A stretch of 64,000 nt of DNA from Candidatus Moanabacter tarae (GTDB taxonomy: Bacteria; Verrucomicrobiota; Verrucomicrobiia; Opitutales; UBA2987), in NCBI GenBank assembly GCA_003226295.1, contig CP029803.1, positions 862,211 to 926,210 of the forward strand, given 5' to 3'. Below, piece after piece: positions 46,061 through 56,200 of the stretch (position 1 is the first letter of the stretch; each line of letters starts with the position of its first letter). The position numbers were made by a program, and so were the translations under genes. The notes beneath the pieces are model-generated. The model ran no database searches. It saw nothing but the letters and a program-made list of their open reading frames with translations, and was not told where the DNA came from.

Positions 46061-47149
46061 TTAAATGAATCTACGACTTAGGTTTTTCCATTCAGCAATA
46101 CCTTGGATGTTAGAAGGTTCTACTATGCCAATTATGGTGTTATGTTGATAGACAGGGTAAACGCATTTAATGTTTCGAAAAATGGAGTCGACAAAGACTT
46201 CAAGTGGCCAGTCTGCTTGAAGTGCGGTTATTTTGCTATCTGTTTTAGAGATAAGGAGATCATGGGCTTTGGCTTTTTTGACAATCTTCTTCAATCTCGA
46301 TGGAGAGAGGAGTGCTGCAACCATTCCATCATCGAGAAGAATAATGCTCCTTGGGTATCCGATACTGAAGCGTGATACAGCATCTTGAACCGTAATATTT
46401 GCATCCATAACAATAAAATCTCTGCATGTAACATCGGCAATAGTTAAACCGCCTAGAGTTTCCCGCCGACGAACCATTGCGTACTCAAGTTCTCCACCAA
46501 TAAAAATAAATGCGAAAAGAATCGCAGTCAGGATGCTTTCAAGGGTGGTAAGAGCCAGGATTACACCTAAAACGGCCAGAGGTTTAGCAATCCAAAGAGC
46601 AATCTTGGTTGCTGTTAAGTAGGAGAATCTTAAGGCAAGAATAGCACGAAGAATACGGCCTCCGTCCATGGGGAAAACAGGGAAAAGATTGAAAATCCCC
46701 ATTGTAAGGTTGAAGAACAGTAAGACGACAAAAAGTCCGTTGAGGTCGTAACTGAAACTGAGAAGGAATTCTTTTTCTGGCCATCCCATACAAGCATACA
46801 CTAGACCGAAAAACCCAAAGTTTACTGCTGGACCGGCAACAGTTATGAGTAATTCCTTGATTGGATTTCGTGGTATCTCGCCAAATTGAGCCATTCCACC
46901 AATTGGTAGGAGCAGGATTCGATGAATCTTAATTCTATAATGTCTGGCTACGAGACAATGGCCCAATTCATGGAAAACTACGCATATAAAAAGTAAAATT
47001 ATAAGAGTCAGGCTCCAGGCTCCACCTAGAATACCAGCCTCAATCCACCCATCCCAGGCAACCCATGCTAAAAGGATAAGGAAAGTGAAATGTAATTCAA
47101 TCTGGATACCGTAGATTCGGAAGAGCTGGAATGACCAGGATCTCAACAT
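46061..47149 (-). CDS. M50-family site-2-type metalloprotease with CBS domains
   Basis: A 362-residue intramembrane zinc protease. The HExxH motif is HELGH (His60-His64) within a helix, and the third ligand is in NLFPVFPMDGGRILRA (Asp162). Four to six helices occupy residues ~15-225. The C-terminal ~130 residues form a CBS-domain pair (TCRDFIVMDANITVQDAVSRF; the second copy runs to GIVEPSNIQGIAEW), a layout known from SpoIVFB-like and archaeal/cyanobacterial S2P proteins, where CBS domains may sense nucleotides. Substrates, such as membrane-bound anti-sigma factors, are not in view. It follows the disulfide oxidoreductase gene on the same strand. Confidence 0.9.
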   Translation of the reverse strand: MLRSWSFQLFRIYGIQIELHFTFLILLAWVAWDGWIEAGILGGAWSLTLIILLFICVVFHELGHCLVARHYRIKIHRILLLPIGGMAQFGEIPRNPIKELLITVAGPAVNFGFFGLVYACMGWPEKEFLLSFSYDLNGLFVVLLFFNLTMGIFNLFPVFPMDGGRILRAILALRFSYLTATKIALWIAKPLAVLGVILALTTLESILTAILFAFIFIGGELEYAMVRRRETLGGLTIADVTCRDFIVMDANITVQDAVSRFSIGYPRSIILLDDGMVAALLSPSRLKKIVKKAKAHDLLISKTDSKITALQADWPLEVFVDSIFRNIKCVYPVYQHNTIIGIVEPSNIQGIAEWKNLSRRFI

Positions 47150-47216
47150 GGTCGAATACGATGTATTAGCTGTGGTATTTGTAAACGACTATATAAAGAA
47201 GATGCTCGATATGCCA

Positions 47217-48602
47217 CTATATGGATTTGATTTTACTTGCAATTTCTTCAAGAGGATAAGTCCAAATTTCGGAAAGGGTAGGATGATACCAATGGGTATT
47301 CAGTAGATCGGATACATTGGCTTTTAGTGTAACGGCAATAGCTAGAGAATGGATTAGTTCTCCGGCATCGCGTCCGACACATTCAGCACCTAAGATTTGT
47401 CCGTTTTCTAGAGCCCAGATTTTTACGTATCCGTATTTTGCTTCCATCAAAATCGATTTTCCATGGTCGTTGAATGGATACTCTGCGCAAATGTAATTGG
47501 CCGAATTTCGTTTTATCTGATCTAGAGGAATTCCAACTGTAGCAACTTGAGGGTCGGTAAAGATAACCATGGTCAGGTGGTCATAATTAACTGGCTTTGG
47601 GTTTTTACCAAGAAAATGCCTACCCGCGACTTCGCCTTGGAAAATTGCAGTATGAACTATCTCGTGGGGCCCGCAGCAATCTCCTGCAGCATAGACAATC
47701 GGATTACTAGTCTGTTGAAACGAATTTGTCGAAATATGCCCACTTTCCTGGATATTGACTCCTGCAGATTCCAGGTTGAGGTTACTAGTATTTGGTATCC
47801 GGCCAAGTGCATTAAAAAGTACAACACCTTGTTTTATAAGTTCGGATCCATTATGAAGAAACTGTACGGAAACCCCCGTCCCTTTAACCTCGATGGATCG
47901 AATTTCTGTTTCGGTAAACAGCTCGATCCCCTCATCTCGGAAGGCCTGCATGACGACATCTGATGACTCAGGAGAAGCATCTTTAAGAATTCTAGAACTT
48001 CTCTGGATCTGAGTTACGGAACTCCCCATTCTATTGAGGAATTGAGCAAGTTCAGCGGCCACTATTCCCCCACCTAGAATAATTACAGATTCTGGGATTG
48101 TATCTAAGTCAAGTATTTCGTCACTTGTCAAAAAGGGCACACAATCGAGTCCAGGAATTTGTGGTGTATTTATTTTCGAACCTGTTGCGACGATAAATCC
48201 ATCCGCGGTTAATTGTTCCCCATTATCAAGTACAATAGTATGGTCATTAAGGAACCGGCCATGGCTTCGCAGTAGTGTAAATTTGTCTGATTCCAGTTGT
48301 TGAACGCGATACTCTGCAAACTCTTTTATTAAACGTTTTTTGCGTTTGTTGATAGCCTCCATATCTGCTTCAGCATATGGTATGTTTAGACCAAACAACT
48401 CCCCGCGACGAGAGTAGTGTAGTATATCAGCTATGAAGAGGAGAGTTTTTGATGGCATGCATCCCCGTAAAATGCAGAGCCCACCCAATTCCTTAGACCC
48501 ATCGACGATTGCAACTTTTTCTCTATATTCTCGGACAGTACTAGCAGCAGCGTAACCAGCGCTACCCCCGCCAATTATAATGAAGTCATAGTGTTTCCCC
48601 AT
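47217..48602 (-). CDS. Class I pyridine nucleotide-disulfide oxidoreductase (dihydrolipoyl dehydrogenase-like)
   Basis: A 461-residue flavoprotein. Seen: FAD-binding IIIGGGSAGYAAA, redox disulfide GGLCILRGCMPSK (Cys43, Cys48), NAD-binding VIILGGGIVAAELAQF, the second FAD motif VYAAGDCCG and C-terminal HWYHPTLSEI with the catalytic His-Glu pair. Dihydrolipoyl dehydrogenase normally has CxxxxC with a C-terminal AHPTLSE; this protein matches but has ILRG between the cysteines, as in mercuric-reductase-like and soluble transhydrogenase-like relatives. No 2-oxo acid dehydrogenase genes adjoin it, so its partner is unknown. It lacks the Cys-Cys tail of mercuric reductase. Confidence 0.88.
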   Translation of the reverse strand: MGKHYDFIIIGGGSAGYAAASTVREYREKVAIVDGSKELGGLCILRGCMPSKTLLFIADILHYSRRGELFGLNIPYAEADMEAINKRKKRLIKEFAEYRVQQLESDKFTLLRSHGRFLNDHTIVLDNGEQLTADGFIVATGSKINTPQIPGLDCVPFLTSDEILDLDTIPESVIILGGGIVAAELAQFLNRMGSSVTQIQRSSRILKDASPESSDVVMQAFRDEGIELFTETEIRSIEVKGTGVSVQFLHNGSELIKQGVVLFNALGRIPNTSNLNLESAGVNIQESGHISTNSFQQTSNPIVYAAGDCCGPHEIVHTAIFQGEVAGRHFLGKNPKPVNYDHLTMVIFTDPQVATVGIPLDQIKRNSANYICAEYPFNDHGKSILMEAKYGYVKIWALENGQILGAECVGRDAGELIHSLAIAVTLKANVSDLLNTHWYHPTLSEIWTYPLEEIASKIKSI

Positions 48603-48976
48603 TATCTATAAATGAGTTCCATGAGATTTTTATACTAAAACTGTCTTCCTCAAACGCAATTTCACCTTGATGTCGAATTAGTTCTAATACTATCTCAGCA
48701 AAAGGGAATTCTCCGAAATCGAAAAGTTAATTTTAGCATTACTGATGCTAGTAACTTGAAGATTCGTGAGGTTGAAACTTAAATTTGCCTGCGAACTAAG
48801 TATAAACTAACACTTTCAATCAATGCATTCCTGACATTGTTTGATATGCTTGGTTAAATTGAGAGTGAAATAGAAGGAATTTAATTTAAATGTTTAAGCA
48901 GCAACAACAAAATAAAACCTTCTTGGGTTTTCCCAATAAACTTGGAAAGATAAACAAAGAGGAGCGATTATAAGAA
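48603..48976. other. Divergent intergenic region
   Basis: A 374-nt AT-rich spacer between the disulfide oxidoreductase (minus) and plsY (plus). It must hold both promoters. GAGGAG lies about 13-19 nt ahead of the plsY ATG, rather far for a Shine-Dalgarno site. I see no gene or strong structured element. Confidence 0.4.
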
Positions 48977-49588
48977 ATGTCAGGACTGGAATTCTTACTT
49001 GTTACATTAGTTGGGTATATCGTTGGATCTATTCCATTTGCAGTGATGATTGGCATCTTCCATGGAGTCGACATTTTGCAACAGGGGAGCGGCAATCCAG
49101 GGGCAACAAATGTCAAGAGGGTAATAGGAAAAGGCGCTGGGTATTTTTGTTTCGTTGGTGATTCAATGAAGGGATTACTCGCTGCGGGATGGCCTCAACT
49201 ACATGTCTTTGAAATGGTAAGTGATCCACTTAGACTTGCCTTTGTAGGTCTTGTCGCGGCAGTTCTTGGTCATAGTTATTCGGTTTTCATTAGATTCAAA
49301 GGAGGGAAGGGAGTAGCCACAATTATTGGAGGGCTTTTTGCAATCATGACAAACGTTTTACTCATTTCGGTTGTGGTTTGGCTAATTGTCTTTTACATAA
49401 CTAGATATGTATCTTTTGCCTCGATCTGCCTTTGTCTTAGTCTTCCATTATTGGCATTAATTTGCAGAGAGCCGATTGAAGTAATTGTTCTATGTCTGTT
49501 TTTCGCGATATTCATTACCCTCCGGCATCGGTCGAACATTAGAAGACTCATTTCGGGTACCGAAGACCGAATGCAGAAGGAAACCTAG
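48977..49588 (+). CDS. plsY: Acyl-phosphate:glycerol-3-phosphate acyltransferase PlsY
   Basis: Inner-membrane enzyme for the first acylation of phospholipid synthesis, using acyl-phosphate from PlsX. The 203-residue protein has about five helices. All three family motifs are visible: SIPFAVMIG near the N-terminus, GSGNPGATNVKRVIG, and FKGGKGVATIIGG, followed by LRHRSNIRRL at the end. It heads a plus-strand run with hom, lysC and thrC, though the 82-nt gap to hom is moderate. Confidence 0.94.
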   Translation: MSGLEFLLVTLVGYIVGSIPFAVMIGIFHGVDILQQGSGNPGATNVKRVIGKGAGYFCFVGDSMKGLLAAGWPQLHVFEMVSDPLRLAFVGLVAAVLGHSYSVFIRFKGGKGVATIIGGLFAIMTNVLLISVVVWLIVFYITRYVSFASICLCLSLPLLALICREPIEVIVLCLFFAIFITLRHRSNIRRLISGTEDRMQKET

Positions 49589-49670
49589 AATTCCTTTTTC
49601 TTGCAACTGTCCTGTATAGGACATAATCCAACTCTCCTTCAGAATTTTACTCCAAAAGTTGGATGTATAG

Positions 49671-50999
49671 ATGTCTAAAAAACCAGTAATAGCTATTGGA
49701 CTTGTTGGCCTAGGGGTTGTAGGCCAAGGAGTATGGAAGCATATTCAGAGAAACCGACAAGCTTTGGAAAGGCGATTTGGTGTAAAATTAGATCTACGGA
49801 AAGCTGCTGTCAGGGATTTGGATAAGAAACGTTCGGTTAAAGTTCATCGATCGCTCCTAACGGATGATCCATTTTCAGTCGTAAGAGATGATGAGATTGA
49901 TATCGTGTGTGAATTGCTCGGAGGTACCTCTTTGGCCAAGCAGGTTACATTAGAAGCATTGGCGAGAGGAAAAATTGTGGTTTCTGCCAACAAAGCGCTT
50001 ATCTGCGAACATGGGAATGAGCTACTTAAAGCAATGAAAGAAGGTGGAGGGCGGCTCTACTTTGAAGCTAGTGTAGCCGGAGGAATCCCCATTATAAAAG
50101 TGATTCGCGAGGGCTTGGTAGCTAACCGTTTTGCCCGGATTTACGGAATTCTGAACGGTACTTGCAACTATATCTTAACTCGGATGGAACGTGAAGGACT
50201 TACATTTAAAGATACGGTAGATGATGCTCGACGATTAGGATATGTAGAAGCGGATGATTCACTAGATTTAGATGGATGGGATACGGCTCACAAGGCTGTA
50301 ATTCTCGCTTATCTTGCTTACGGTAGATGGGTGTCGTTGAAGCAAGTTCCAGTTGAAGGGATCCGTCAAGTAACACTGGAAGATATTAAGATGGCGAAGG
50401 ATCTTGGCTATCGGATAAAATTACTTGGAATTATAACTTTCGATGTTGCTAATAAGAGAATTCTTGTGAGGGTGCATCCATCGCTGGTATCGAAGGAAAG
50501 AGTTTTGGCAAATGTGAATGAAGTTTACAACGGGATCAGCGTGACTGGAGACGTGGTCGGAACAACTTTACATATTGGTCGAGGGGCTGGGCAAGATGCT
50601 ACCGCAAGTGCAGTAATAAGTGATATAACAGATGCAGTTGCTGCACTTACAACCAGAAATGGATCACGATCGATAGTTGCCGGTCATGATTCTCTGAGCC
50701 AGGCCGAAATTGGAGTTGAATTAACTGAACTATCCGAAGTTCTGGGAGAGTATTATATTCGTTTGTTAGTTGACGATCGACCTGGAGTTTTGGCTGAAGT
50801 AGCAAATGAAATGGCGCAACATGGTGTTAGTATCAGCAGTGTTATTCAACCAAAAGGCGCGAATAATTCTGCCACGTTGATACTGACTACGCATACAAGT
50901 AATGAGTGGAGCATGCTTCAGGTTGTGAAGGACCTTGAAATGCTTAAGTGCGTTAAAAGGAAACCTTTTTTACTTCGAATTATTGACTTCGAAGATTAG
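49671..50999 (+). CDS. hom: Homoserine dehydrogenase
   Basis: Reduces aspartate-4-semialdehyde to homoserine for threonine and methionine. A 442-residue monofunctional enzyme with a C-terminal ACT domain. Seen: GLVGLGVVGQGVW (nucleotide binding), VSANKALI, FEASVAGGIPII, NGTCNYILTRM, the catalytic block around DDSLDLDGWDTAHKAVILA and, in the tail, the ACT start YYIRLLVDDRPGVLAEVA, which normally senses threonine. The next gene, lysC, begins two nucleotides after the stop, a clear operon. Confidence 0.95.
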   Translation: MSKKPVIAIGLVGLGVVGQGVWKHIQRNRQALERRFGVKLDLRKAAVRDLDKKRSVKVHRSLLTDDPFSVVRDDEIDIVCELLGGTSLAKQVTLEALARGKIVVSANKALICEHGNELLKAMKEGGGRLYFEASVAGGIPIIKVIREGLVANRFARIYGILNGTCNYILTRMEREGLTFKDTVDDARRLGYVEADDSLDLDGWDTAHKAVILAYLAYGRWVSLKQVPVEGIRQVTLEDIKMAKDLGYRIKLLGIITFDVANKRILVRVHPSLVSKERVLANVNEVYNGISVTGDVVGTTLHIGRGAGQDATASAVISDITDAVAALTTRNGSRSIVAGHDSLSQAEIGVELTELSEVLGEYYIRLLVDDRPGVLAEVANEMAQHGVSISSVIQPKGANNSATLILTTHTSNEWSMLQVVKDLEMLKCVKRKPFLLRIIDFED

Positions 51000-51001
51000 A
51001 G

Positions 51002-52216
51002 ATGCCGCTTATTGTCCAAAAATTTGGGGGTACCTCTGTTAGCGACATTGAAAGGATTCGTAATGTCGCAGAACGAGTAAAGGAAACTAGAGATAAAGGG
51101 AACCAGGTTGTCGTTGTAGTCTCTGCGCGAGCTGGGGTGACGGACAGATTAATTGCGGAGGCTAAAAGACTTTCCTCAGAACCGGATGAGAGGGAGATGG
51201 ATGTTTTGCTATCCGTTGGTGAGCAAGAATCGATCGCACTGTTGACAATTGCCTTACAGAGCATAGGCGTTCCTGCCATTTCAAGAACAGGCCGTCAGGC
51301 TGGCGTGGAGACTGACTCAAATCATACGCGAGCAAGAATCACGAGAGTTACGGGTGGTGATGTTCTCCAACAAACAAAACAAGGAAAGGTGGTTATAGTA
51401 GCAGGTTTCCAAGGCTTGGGTTGCGATGGAGAAATTACAACTTTTGGAAGAGGTGCGTCAGATCTTACAGCTATCGCAATTTCCGCTTCACTGGATGCAG
51501 AGATTTGTGAAATTTTCACAGATGTAGACGGTGTCTTTACTGCGGATCCCCGAGTAGTCCCTAAAGCACGAAAACTTTTAGAGATTAGCTATGATGAGAT
51601 GTTGGAAATGGCCAGTCTGGGTTCAAAGGTTGTCCAGGCACGTGCTGTAGAATTAGCAAAGAAATTTTCAGTCGATTTTGAGGTACGATCGACTTTCAAT
51701 AAAAACCGAGGAACAATTGTGAAAGAAGAAGTAGCCTCTATGGAGGATGTACTAGTACGTGGTGCAGCGATAGATGTAAATCAGGTTAAAATCGTGGTCA
51801 ACGAAGTTCCGGATCAACCCGGAACAGCGGCCAAGATATTTCAACAACTAGCTGATGCACAGATTGTTGTTGATATGATCGTCCAGAACATAGGTAGGGG
51901 AGGAAAAGCAAACCTAACCTTTACTGTACCGTCCGATGATGCCTATAGGGCGGAAAAATCAGTCCAAGAGTGTTTAATTGAAATGGGAGGCGGTAAAATC
52001 TCCTCTGTAAATGGAATAGCAAAACTTTCCGTGGTTGGTGTAGGAATGCGAACCCATACCGGAGTTGCAGCAAGCCTTTTTTCGGCCCTTGCGACTGCAG
52101 GAATAAACATACAGATAATCAGCACATCTGAAATAAAAATTTCAGTTGCAATAGAACCAGAACATTCCGATGAAGCGCTTAGAATTGCACATAATGCTTT
52201 TGGTCTTGGCTCATAA
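51002..52216 (+). CDS. lysC: Aspartate kinase
   Basis: Phosphorylates aspartate at the entry to the lysine/threonine/methionine pathway. The 404-residue monofunctional enzyme begins with VQKFGGTSVSD. It has VVVVSARAGVTD, GRGASDLTAIA, FTDVDGVFTADPR and a C-terminal pair of ACT domains (VNEVPDQPGTAAKIF and MRTHTGVAASLFSAL) for feedback inhibition. The layout is the usual alpha-subunit form; an internal start for a small beta subunit, as in Bacillus, cannot be decided. Tight coupling to hom places both steps under common expression. Confidence 0.95.
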   Translation: MPLIVQKFGGTSVSDIERIRNVAERVKETRDKGNQVVVVVSARAGVTDRLIAEAKRLSSEPDEREMDVLLSVGEQESIALLTIALQSIGVPAISRTGRQAGVETDSNHTRARITRVTGGDVLQQTKQGKVVIVAGFQGLGCDGEITTFGRGASDLTAIAISASLDAEICEIFTDVDGVFTADPRVVPKARKLLEISYDEMLEMASLGSKVVQARAVELAKKFSVDFEVRSTFNKNRGTIVKEEVASMEDVLVRGAAIDVNQVKIVVNEVPDQPGTAAKIFQQLADAQIVVDMIVQNIGRGGKANLTFTVPSDDAYRAEKSVQECLIEMGGGKISSVNGIAKLSVVGVGMRTHTGVAASLFSALATAGINIQIISTSEIKISVAIEPEHSDEALRIAHNAFGLGS

Positions 52217-52307
52217 ATAGGAAATCTTAGCCTCCCAATGACTACAGTTGAGACATTTAGTGCGTCTTCGTTTGTGATTTTATCGCAGTTAAAACAGCCT
52301 TATAGGT

Positions 52308-53666
52308 ATGAGGTATATAAGCACACGAGGGGACTGTGATCCTGTAACTTTCTCACAAGCTGTGGCGATTGGCTTAGCTCCAGATGGTGGACTATACCTA
52401 CCAGAAAGATTGCCTGATTTGAGTTCTCGGATGCCCAGTTGGGAGGACCTCTCGTACGAGGAACTTACTATAGCTATATTTAATGAATTTGTAGACGATA
52501 TCGAACCAAGCCGCTTGAGATCACTGGTCAGTGGTGCTTACAGTGAATTCAATAGCAAAATAATTGCTCCGGTTGTAGAATTGGAAAGAAACCTTTATCT
52601 AGTCGAACTCTTTCATGGTCCAACTTTAGCTTTCAAGGATTTCGCATTACAGCTTCTTGGAAGACTCTATGAGGATCAGATTCATAATACAGGGAAGCAC
52701 TTAAATGCACTAGGAGCTACTTCAGGAGATACAGGGGCAGCAGCGATACACGGTTTGCAGGCTAAAAGTGGAATAAAAATTTTCATTCTTTATCCTAATG
52801 GGCGTATATCACCCTTACAGGAACGGCAGATGACCTGTACTGGATCGGAGAATGTATTTCCTCTCGCAATCGAGGGCTCTTTCGATGATGCCCAAAAGGC
52901 ATTGAAAGAAACCTTTGAAGACCATGAATTCAAAAATCGGTTTAGCCTCTCCTCTGTAAATTCAATCAACCTGGCTAGGCTACTGGCGCAATGTGTTTAT
53001 TATTTCTACGCATGGTTCCAACTCCCAAAAGAAGAAAGGGATGCAGTTAATTTTGTTGTTCCAACAGGAAACTTTGGAAATGTACTAGCAGGCTGGATGG
53101 CGCAGAGGATGGGTTTGCCCATAGCAGCACTCAAAATTTCTACAAATCAGAATGATATCTTGCACCGGTTCTTCCAGTCTGGTATTTATGAATTAGGTGA
53201 AGTAGAACGGAGTAATGCACCATCTATGGACATACAGGTCGCCTCGAATTTTGAACGTTTCATTTACTACCATGAGGGTAAAAATGGTGAGAAAGTAAAA
53301 GAGTTCATAAAAAAATTTAGGGAGTCCGGTCGCTTTGTATTTCGGAATTTTGATGCTGATATTTTTTCAAGCTCAAGTGCATCAAATAGTGAGATCGAAG
53401 AGATCATTAAGGAAGTTTATAGCAAGTTCGGCTACATCTTAGATCCGCACACCGCCTGTGGATTCAAAGGCCTGGTTAAAAGCAGAACTAACTTGATATT
53501 AGCTACGGCTCATCCAGCGAAATTTCCGGAAACAATTATAGACGCTATTGGTGTACATCCTCGAAATGAAAACCTAGAAGGGCTTTGGGGGTCTCACCAA
53601 ACAAAGTATTTAGTTAGAGCGGAAAAAAAGGCCATCCAGGATTTTATCGCTAAACATGCGGACTAA
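52308..53666 (+). CDS. thrC: Threonine synthase
   Basis: PLP enzyme converting O-phosphohomoserine to threonine, 452 residues, of the longer (E. coli/yeast-like) class. Seen: YISTRGDCDPVTFSQAVAIGLAPDGGLYLP as the class-specific N-terminus (landmark), GPTLAFKDFALQ with PLP-binding Lys110, ATSGDTGAAAIHGL, and the cofactor-phosphate loop VPTGNFGNVLAG. It follows lysC by 91 nt on the same strand, completing most of the aspartate-to-threonine route; thrB (homoserine kinase) is not in view. Confidence 0.94.
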   Translation: MRYISTRGDCDPVTFSQAVAIGLAPDGGLYLPERLPDLSSRMPSWEDLSYEELTIAIFNEFVDDIEPSRLRSLVSGAYSEFNSKIIAPVVELERNLYLVELFHGPTLAFKDFALQLLGRLYEDQIHNTGKHLNALGATSGDTGAAAIHGLQAKSGIKIFILYPNGRISPLQERQMTCTGSENVFPLAIEGSFDDAQKALKETFEDHEFKNRFSLSSVNSINLARLLAQCVYYFYAWFQLPKEERDAVNFVVPTGNFGNVLAGWMAQRMGLPIAALKISTNQNDILHRFFQSGIYELGEVERSNAPSMDIQVASNFERFIYYHEGKNGEKVKEFIKKFRESGRFVFRNFDADIFSSSSASNSEIEEIIKEVYSKFGYILDPHTACGFKGLVKSRTNLILATAHPAKFPETIIDAIGVHPRNENLEGLWGSHQTKYLVRAEKKAIQDFIAKHAD

Positions 53667-53901
53667 TGATTTCCATAATGCGAAAGGACCGTAATCTTAT
53701 AATAATCTCTTGGATCTAAAGAGAGACTCGTTGCTTGATTAATTCTGTAAGGATTCTAATTTCCTAAAACTCTCAGATTTTCTATCGTAGAATTTATTTA
53801 GTTGCCTCGCGTATTAGATTTCCGAGGAAGACTAAGTTCCATAATGGCGACTGTTTTTCAATTTATCGATTATTAGCTGTACAATTTCACCTAGTTTTAT
53901 A

Positions 53902-55476
53902 ATGAATAAAAAACAGGGCATTCTACTCTATGACACCACCCTTCGTGATGGAACTCAAGGGGAGGGGATTTCATTTTCGGTTACGTCAAAGTTACGGCTA
54001 ACAGAGAAAATGGATCAATTTGGTATCGACTATATCGAAGGCGGAAATCCAGGTTCAAACCCACGTGACTTGGCTTTTTTTGAGGAAGCAAAAAACCTCA
54101 ATTTAAAACACGCAAAACTTAGTGCGTTCGGATCCACACGACGTGCAAAGGTAGGAGTTGAGGATGATCCTCAGATATGTTCACTATTGAGCGCTGGGAC
54201 TGAAGTCGTAACGATTTTTGGGAAAAGTTGGCTTTTCCACGTAACCGAAGTGTTGCGAACTACTGAAGAAGAAAATCTCCAGATGATTGAAGATACGGTT
54301 TGCTTTTTCATCCAAAATGGCAGGCAAGTAATCTATGATGCTGAGCACTTCTATGACGGCTTTTCTCACAATCCTGATTATGCATTAGCTACGCTTGATG
54401 CAGCTAGGAAAGGTGGTGCTGGTTATATCGTCCTGTGTGATACTAACGGGGGATGCTTAATGGATGACATAGGTAAAATTACTAGGAGAGTTGTTGATGA
54501 TTACATTGAAGTTCCTATCGGAATACACTGTCACAATGATTCGGGAGTTGGTGTTGCTGTTTCTATTACTGGGATCCAATCAGGAGCCACAATGGTGCAG
54601 GGAACTCTTAATGGATACGGAGAAAGAAACGGAAATGCGAATCTTACTTCAATTATTCCCAATATTGTGCTGAAACTGGGCTACTCGTTGAACTGTCATA
54701 AAAACCTTTCAAATTTACGTGAACTATCATTGATGGTGGACGATCTTGCCAACCTAAGACCAGATTCAAAAGCTCCCTTTGTAGGGGCTAGTTCTTTTGC
54801 GCACAAAGGTGGGATGCATGTGAACGCAGCTGAAAAAAATCCCAGCAGCTATGAGCACATAGATCCGTCATCAGTAGGCAATCGCCGGAGAGTATTGATA
54901 AGCGATATGTCCGGAAGGAGTAGTTTTATTTTGAAAGCAAGAGAATTGGGAGTTGATGTAAAAAGCAAGGCAACTGAGGTCCCGATTTTTCTCAAAGAAC
55001 TAAAGGATCTCGAATACAGAGGTTATGAATATGAGGCATCGGATGCATCATTCAAACTTCTCCTTTACCGATGGCTTGAGGAAAGGGAAAGCTACTTCGA
55101 TGTCTTGGAATATCGTGTTATTGTTGAATGGGACGAGAACAAGGAAGAAAGGAATTCTGAGGCAACAGTAAAGCTTCGTATTGGAGATGAAATCCACCAT
55201 GAAGTTGCAGAATCCTCGGGTCCAGTTGGTGCACTAAATAATGCGCTTCGTAAGGCACTCGAAAATGCGTATCCTGAGGTGCAGGAAGTCTCCTTGAGTG
55301 ACTTCAAAGTCCGAATCTTGGATAGCACTCAAGGTGCGGAATCAACTATTCGAGTTCAGATCGAGTCAACGGATGGCAAGGAAATCTGGGGAACAGTTGG
55401 TGCCAGTGACAATATTATCGAGGCAAGTTGGGAGGCATTAAAAGATTCGGTTGAGTACAAGCTTATGAAATCATAG
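53902..55476 (+). CDS. cimA: (R)-citramalate synthase CimA
   Basis: Condenses pyruvate and acetyl-CoA to citramalate, giving 2-oxobutyrate for isoleucine without threonine deaminase. The 524-residue protein has the HMGL-like barrel opening LYDTTLRDGTQGEG, the metal-site IHCHNDSGVGVA, the NGYGERNGNANLTSI block and a C-terminal regulatory LeuA-dimer domain from about residue 385. The FSVTSKLRLTEKMDQFGIDYIEGG stretch (landmark) and the longer spacing are typical of CimA rather than LeuA. leuB, which works in the same pathway, lies on the opposite strand about 6 kb away. Confidence 0.92.
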   Translation: MNKKQGILLYDTTLRDGTQGEGISFSVTSKLRLTEKMDQFGIDYIEGGNPGSNPRDLAFFEEAKNLNLKHAKLSAFGSTRRAKVGVEDDPQICSLLSAGTEVVTIFGKSWLFHVTEVLRTTEEENLQMIEDTVCFFIQNGRQVIYDAEHFYDGFSHNPDYALATLDAARKGGAGYIVLCDTNGGCLMDDIGKITRRVVDDYIEVPIGIHCHNDSGVGVAVSITGIQSGATMVQGTLNGYGERNGNANLTSIIPNIVLKLGYSLNCHKNLSNLRELSLMVDDLANLRPDSKAPFVGASSFAHKGGMHVNAAEKNPSSYEHIDPSSVGNRRRVLISDMSGRSSFILKARELGVDVKSKATEVPIFLKELKDLEYRGYEYEASDASFKLLLYRWLEERESYFDVLEYRVIVEWDENKEERNSEATVKLRIGDEIHHEVAESSGPVGALNNALRKALENAYPEVQEVSLSDFKVRILDSTQGAESTIRVQIESTDGKEIWGTVGASDNIIEASWEALKDSVEYKLMKS

Positions 55477-55572
55477 TAATCGTTGTTATTTTAATATTAA
55501 AATGGTTGCATCTGATATCGTGAAGTAGATGTAGTTCGTTAAATATTAAGAACTGCAAAAATAAATTTTCTA

Positions 55573-56103
55573 ATGACAAAGACGGATCTGGCTAGGCAAG
55601 TATATGATACCTGTTACATTCGGGGGTGTTTTCAGCTGAGATCAGGATCTTTTAGCAATGATTATTTCGACAAATATCTTTTTGAATCGGAGCCTTTACT
55701 GCTCAAGCAGATAGTAGAATCGATGTCCAAGTATATTCCTGAAGAAACGCAGATTTTAGGGGGACTGGAAATGGGGGGCATACCGATTGTCACTCTTCTT
55801 TCACAGGTTACTGGAATACCTTCTGTTTTTGTCAGGAAAGAGGCCAAAAGCTATGGGACATGCAAGTTTGCTGAAGGCAGAAGTGTCAAAGGTATGAATA
55901 CAGCAATTATTGAAGATGTGGTTACATCGGGGGGGCAGATTATTCTATCTGCGGCTGCTCTCCGTGAGGAGGGTGCCATTATCGACACTGTCCTTTGCGT
56001 GATTGACAGAGAATCTGGAGGTAAGGAGAAACTTCAAAAAGAAGGATTACGGATCATCCCTCTTTTTACTAGGAGCGAGCTGGATTCAATGGCTGATTTA
56101 TAA
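55573..56103 (+). CDS. pyrE: Orotate phosphoribosyltransferase PyrE
   Basis: Pyrimidine synthesis enzyme adding PRPP ribose-phosphate to orotate. The 176-residue protein has the OPRTase opening IRGCFQLRSGSFSNDYFDKY, the LGGLEMGGIPIV block, FVRKEAKSYGT with conserved lysine and the PRPP-binding loop TAIIEDVVTSGGQ. Slightly shorter than the E. coli enzyme but complete. It is the last plus-strand gene before a convergent boundary with the M20 peptidase. Confidence 0.93.
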   Translation: MTKTDLARQVYDTCYIRGCFQLRSGSFSNDYFDKYLFESEPLLLKQIVESMSKYIPEETQILGGLEMGGIPIVTLLSQVTGIPSVFVRKEAKSYGTCKFAEGRSVKGMNTAIIEDVVTSGGQIILSAAALREEGAIIDTVLCVIDRESGGKEKLQKEGLRIIPLFTRSELDSMADL

Positions 56104-56200
56104 AATTTAAGTCTGGTCTCAATTCGCTATTTTCTAGGATTCTTAGAGGCAAACTTGTTCTGTTTATAGCATGAGTTGATTTTACCTAATAAGAATACAA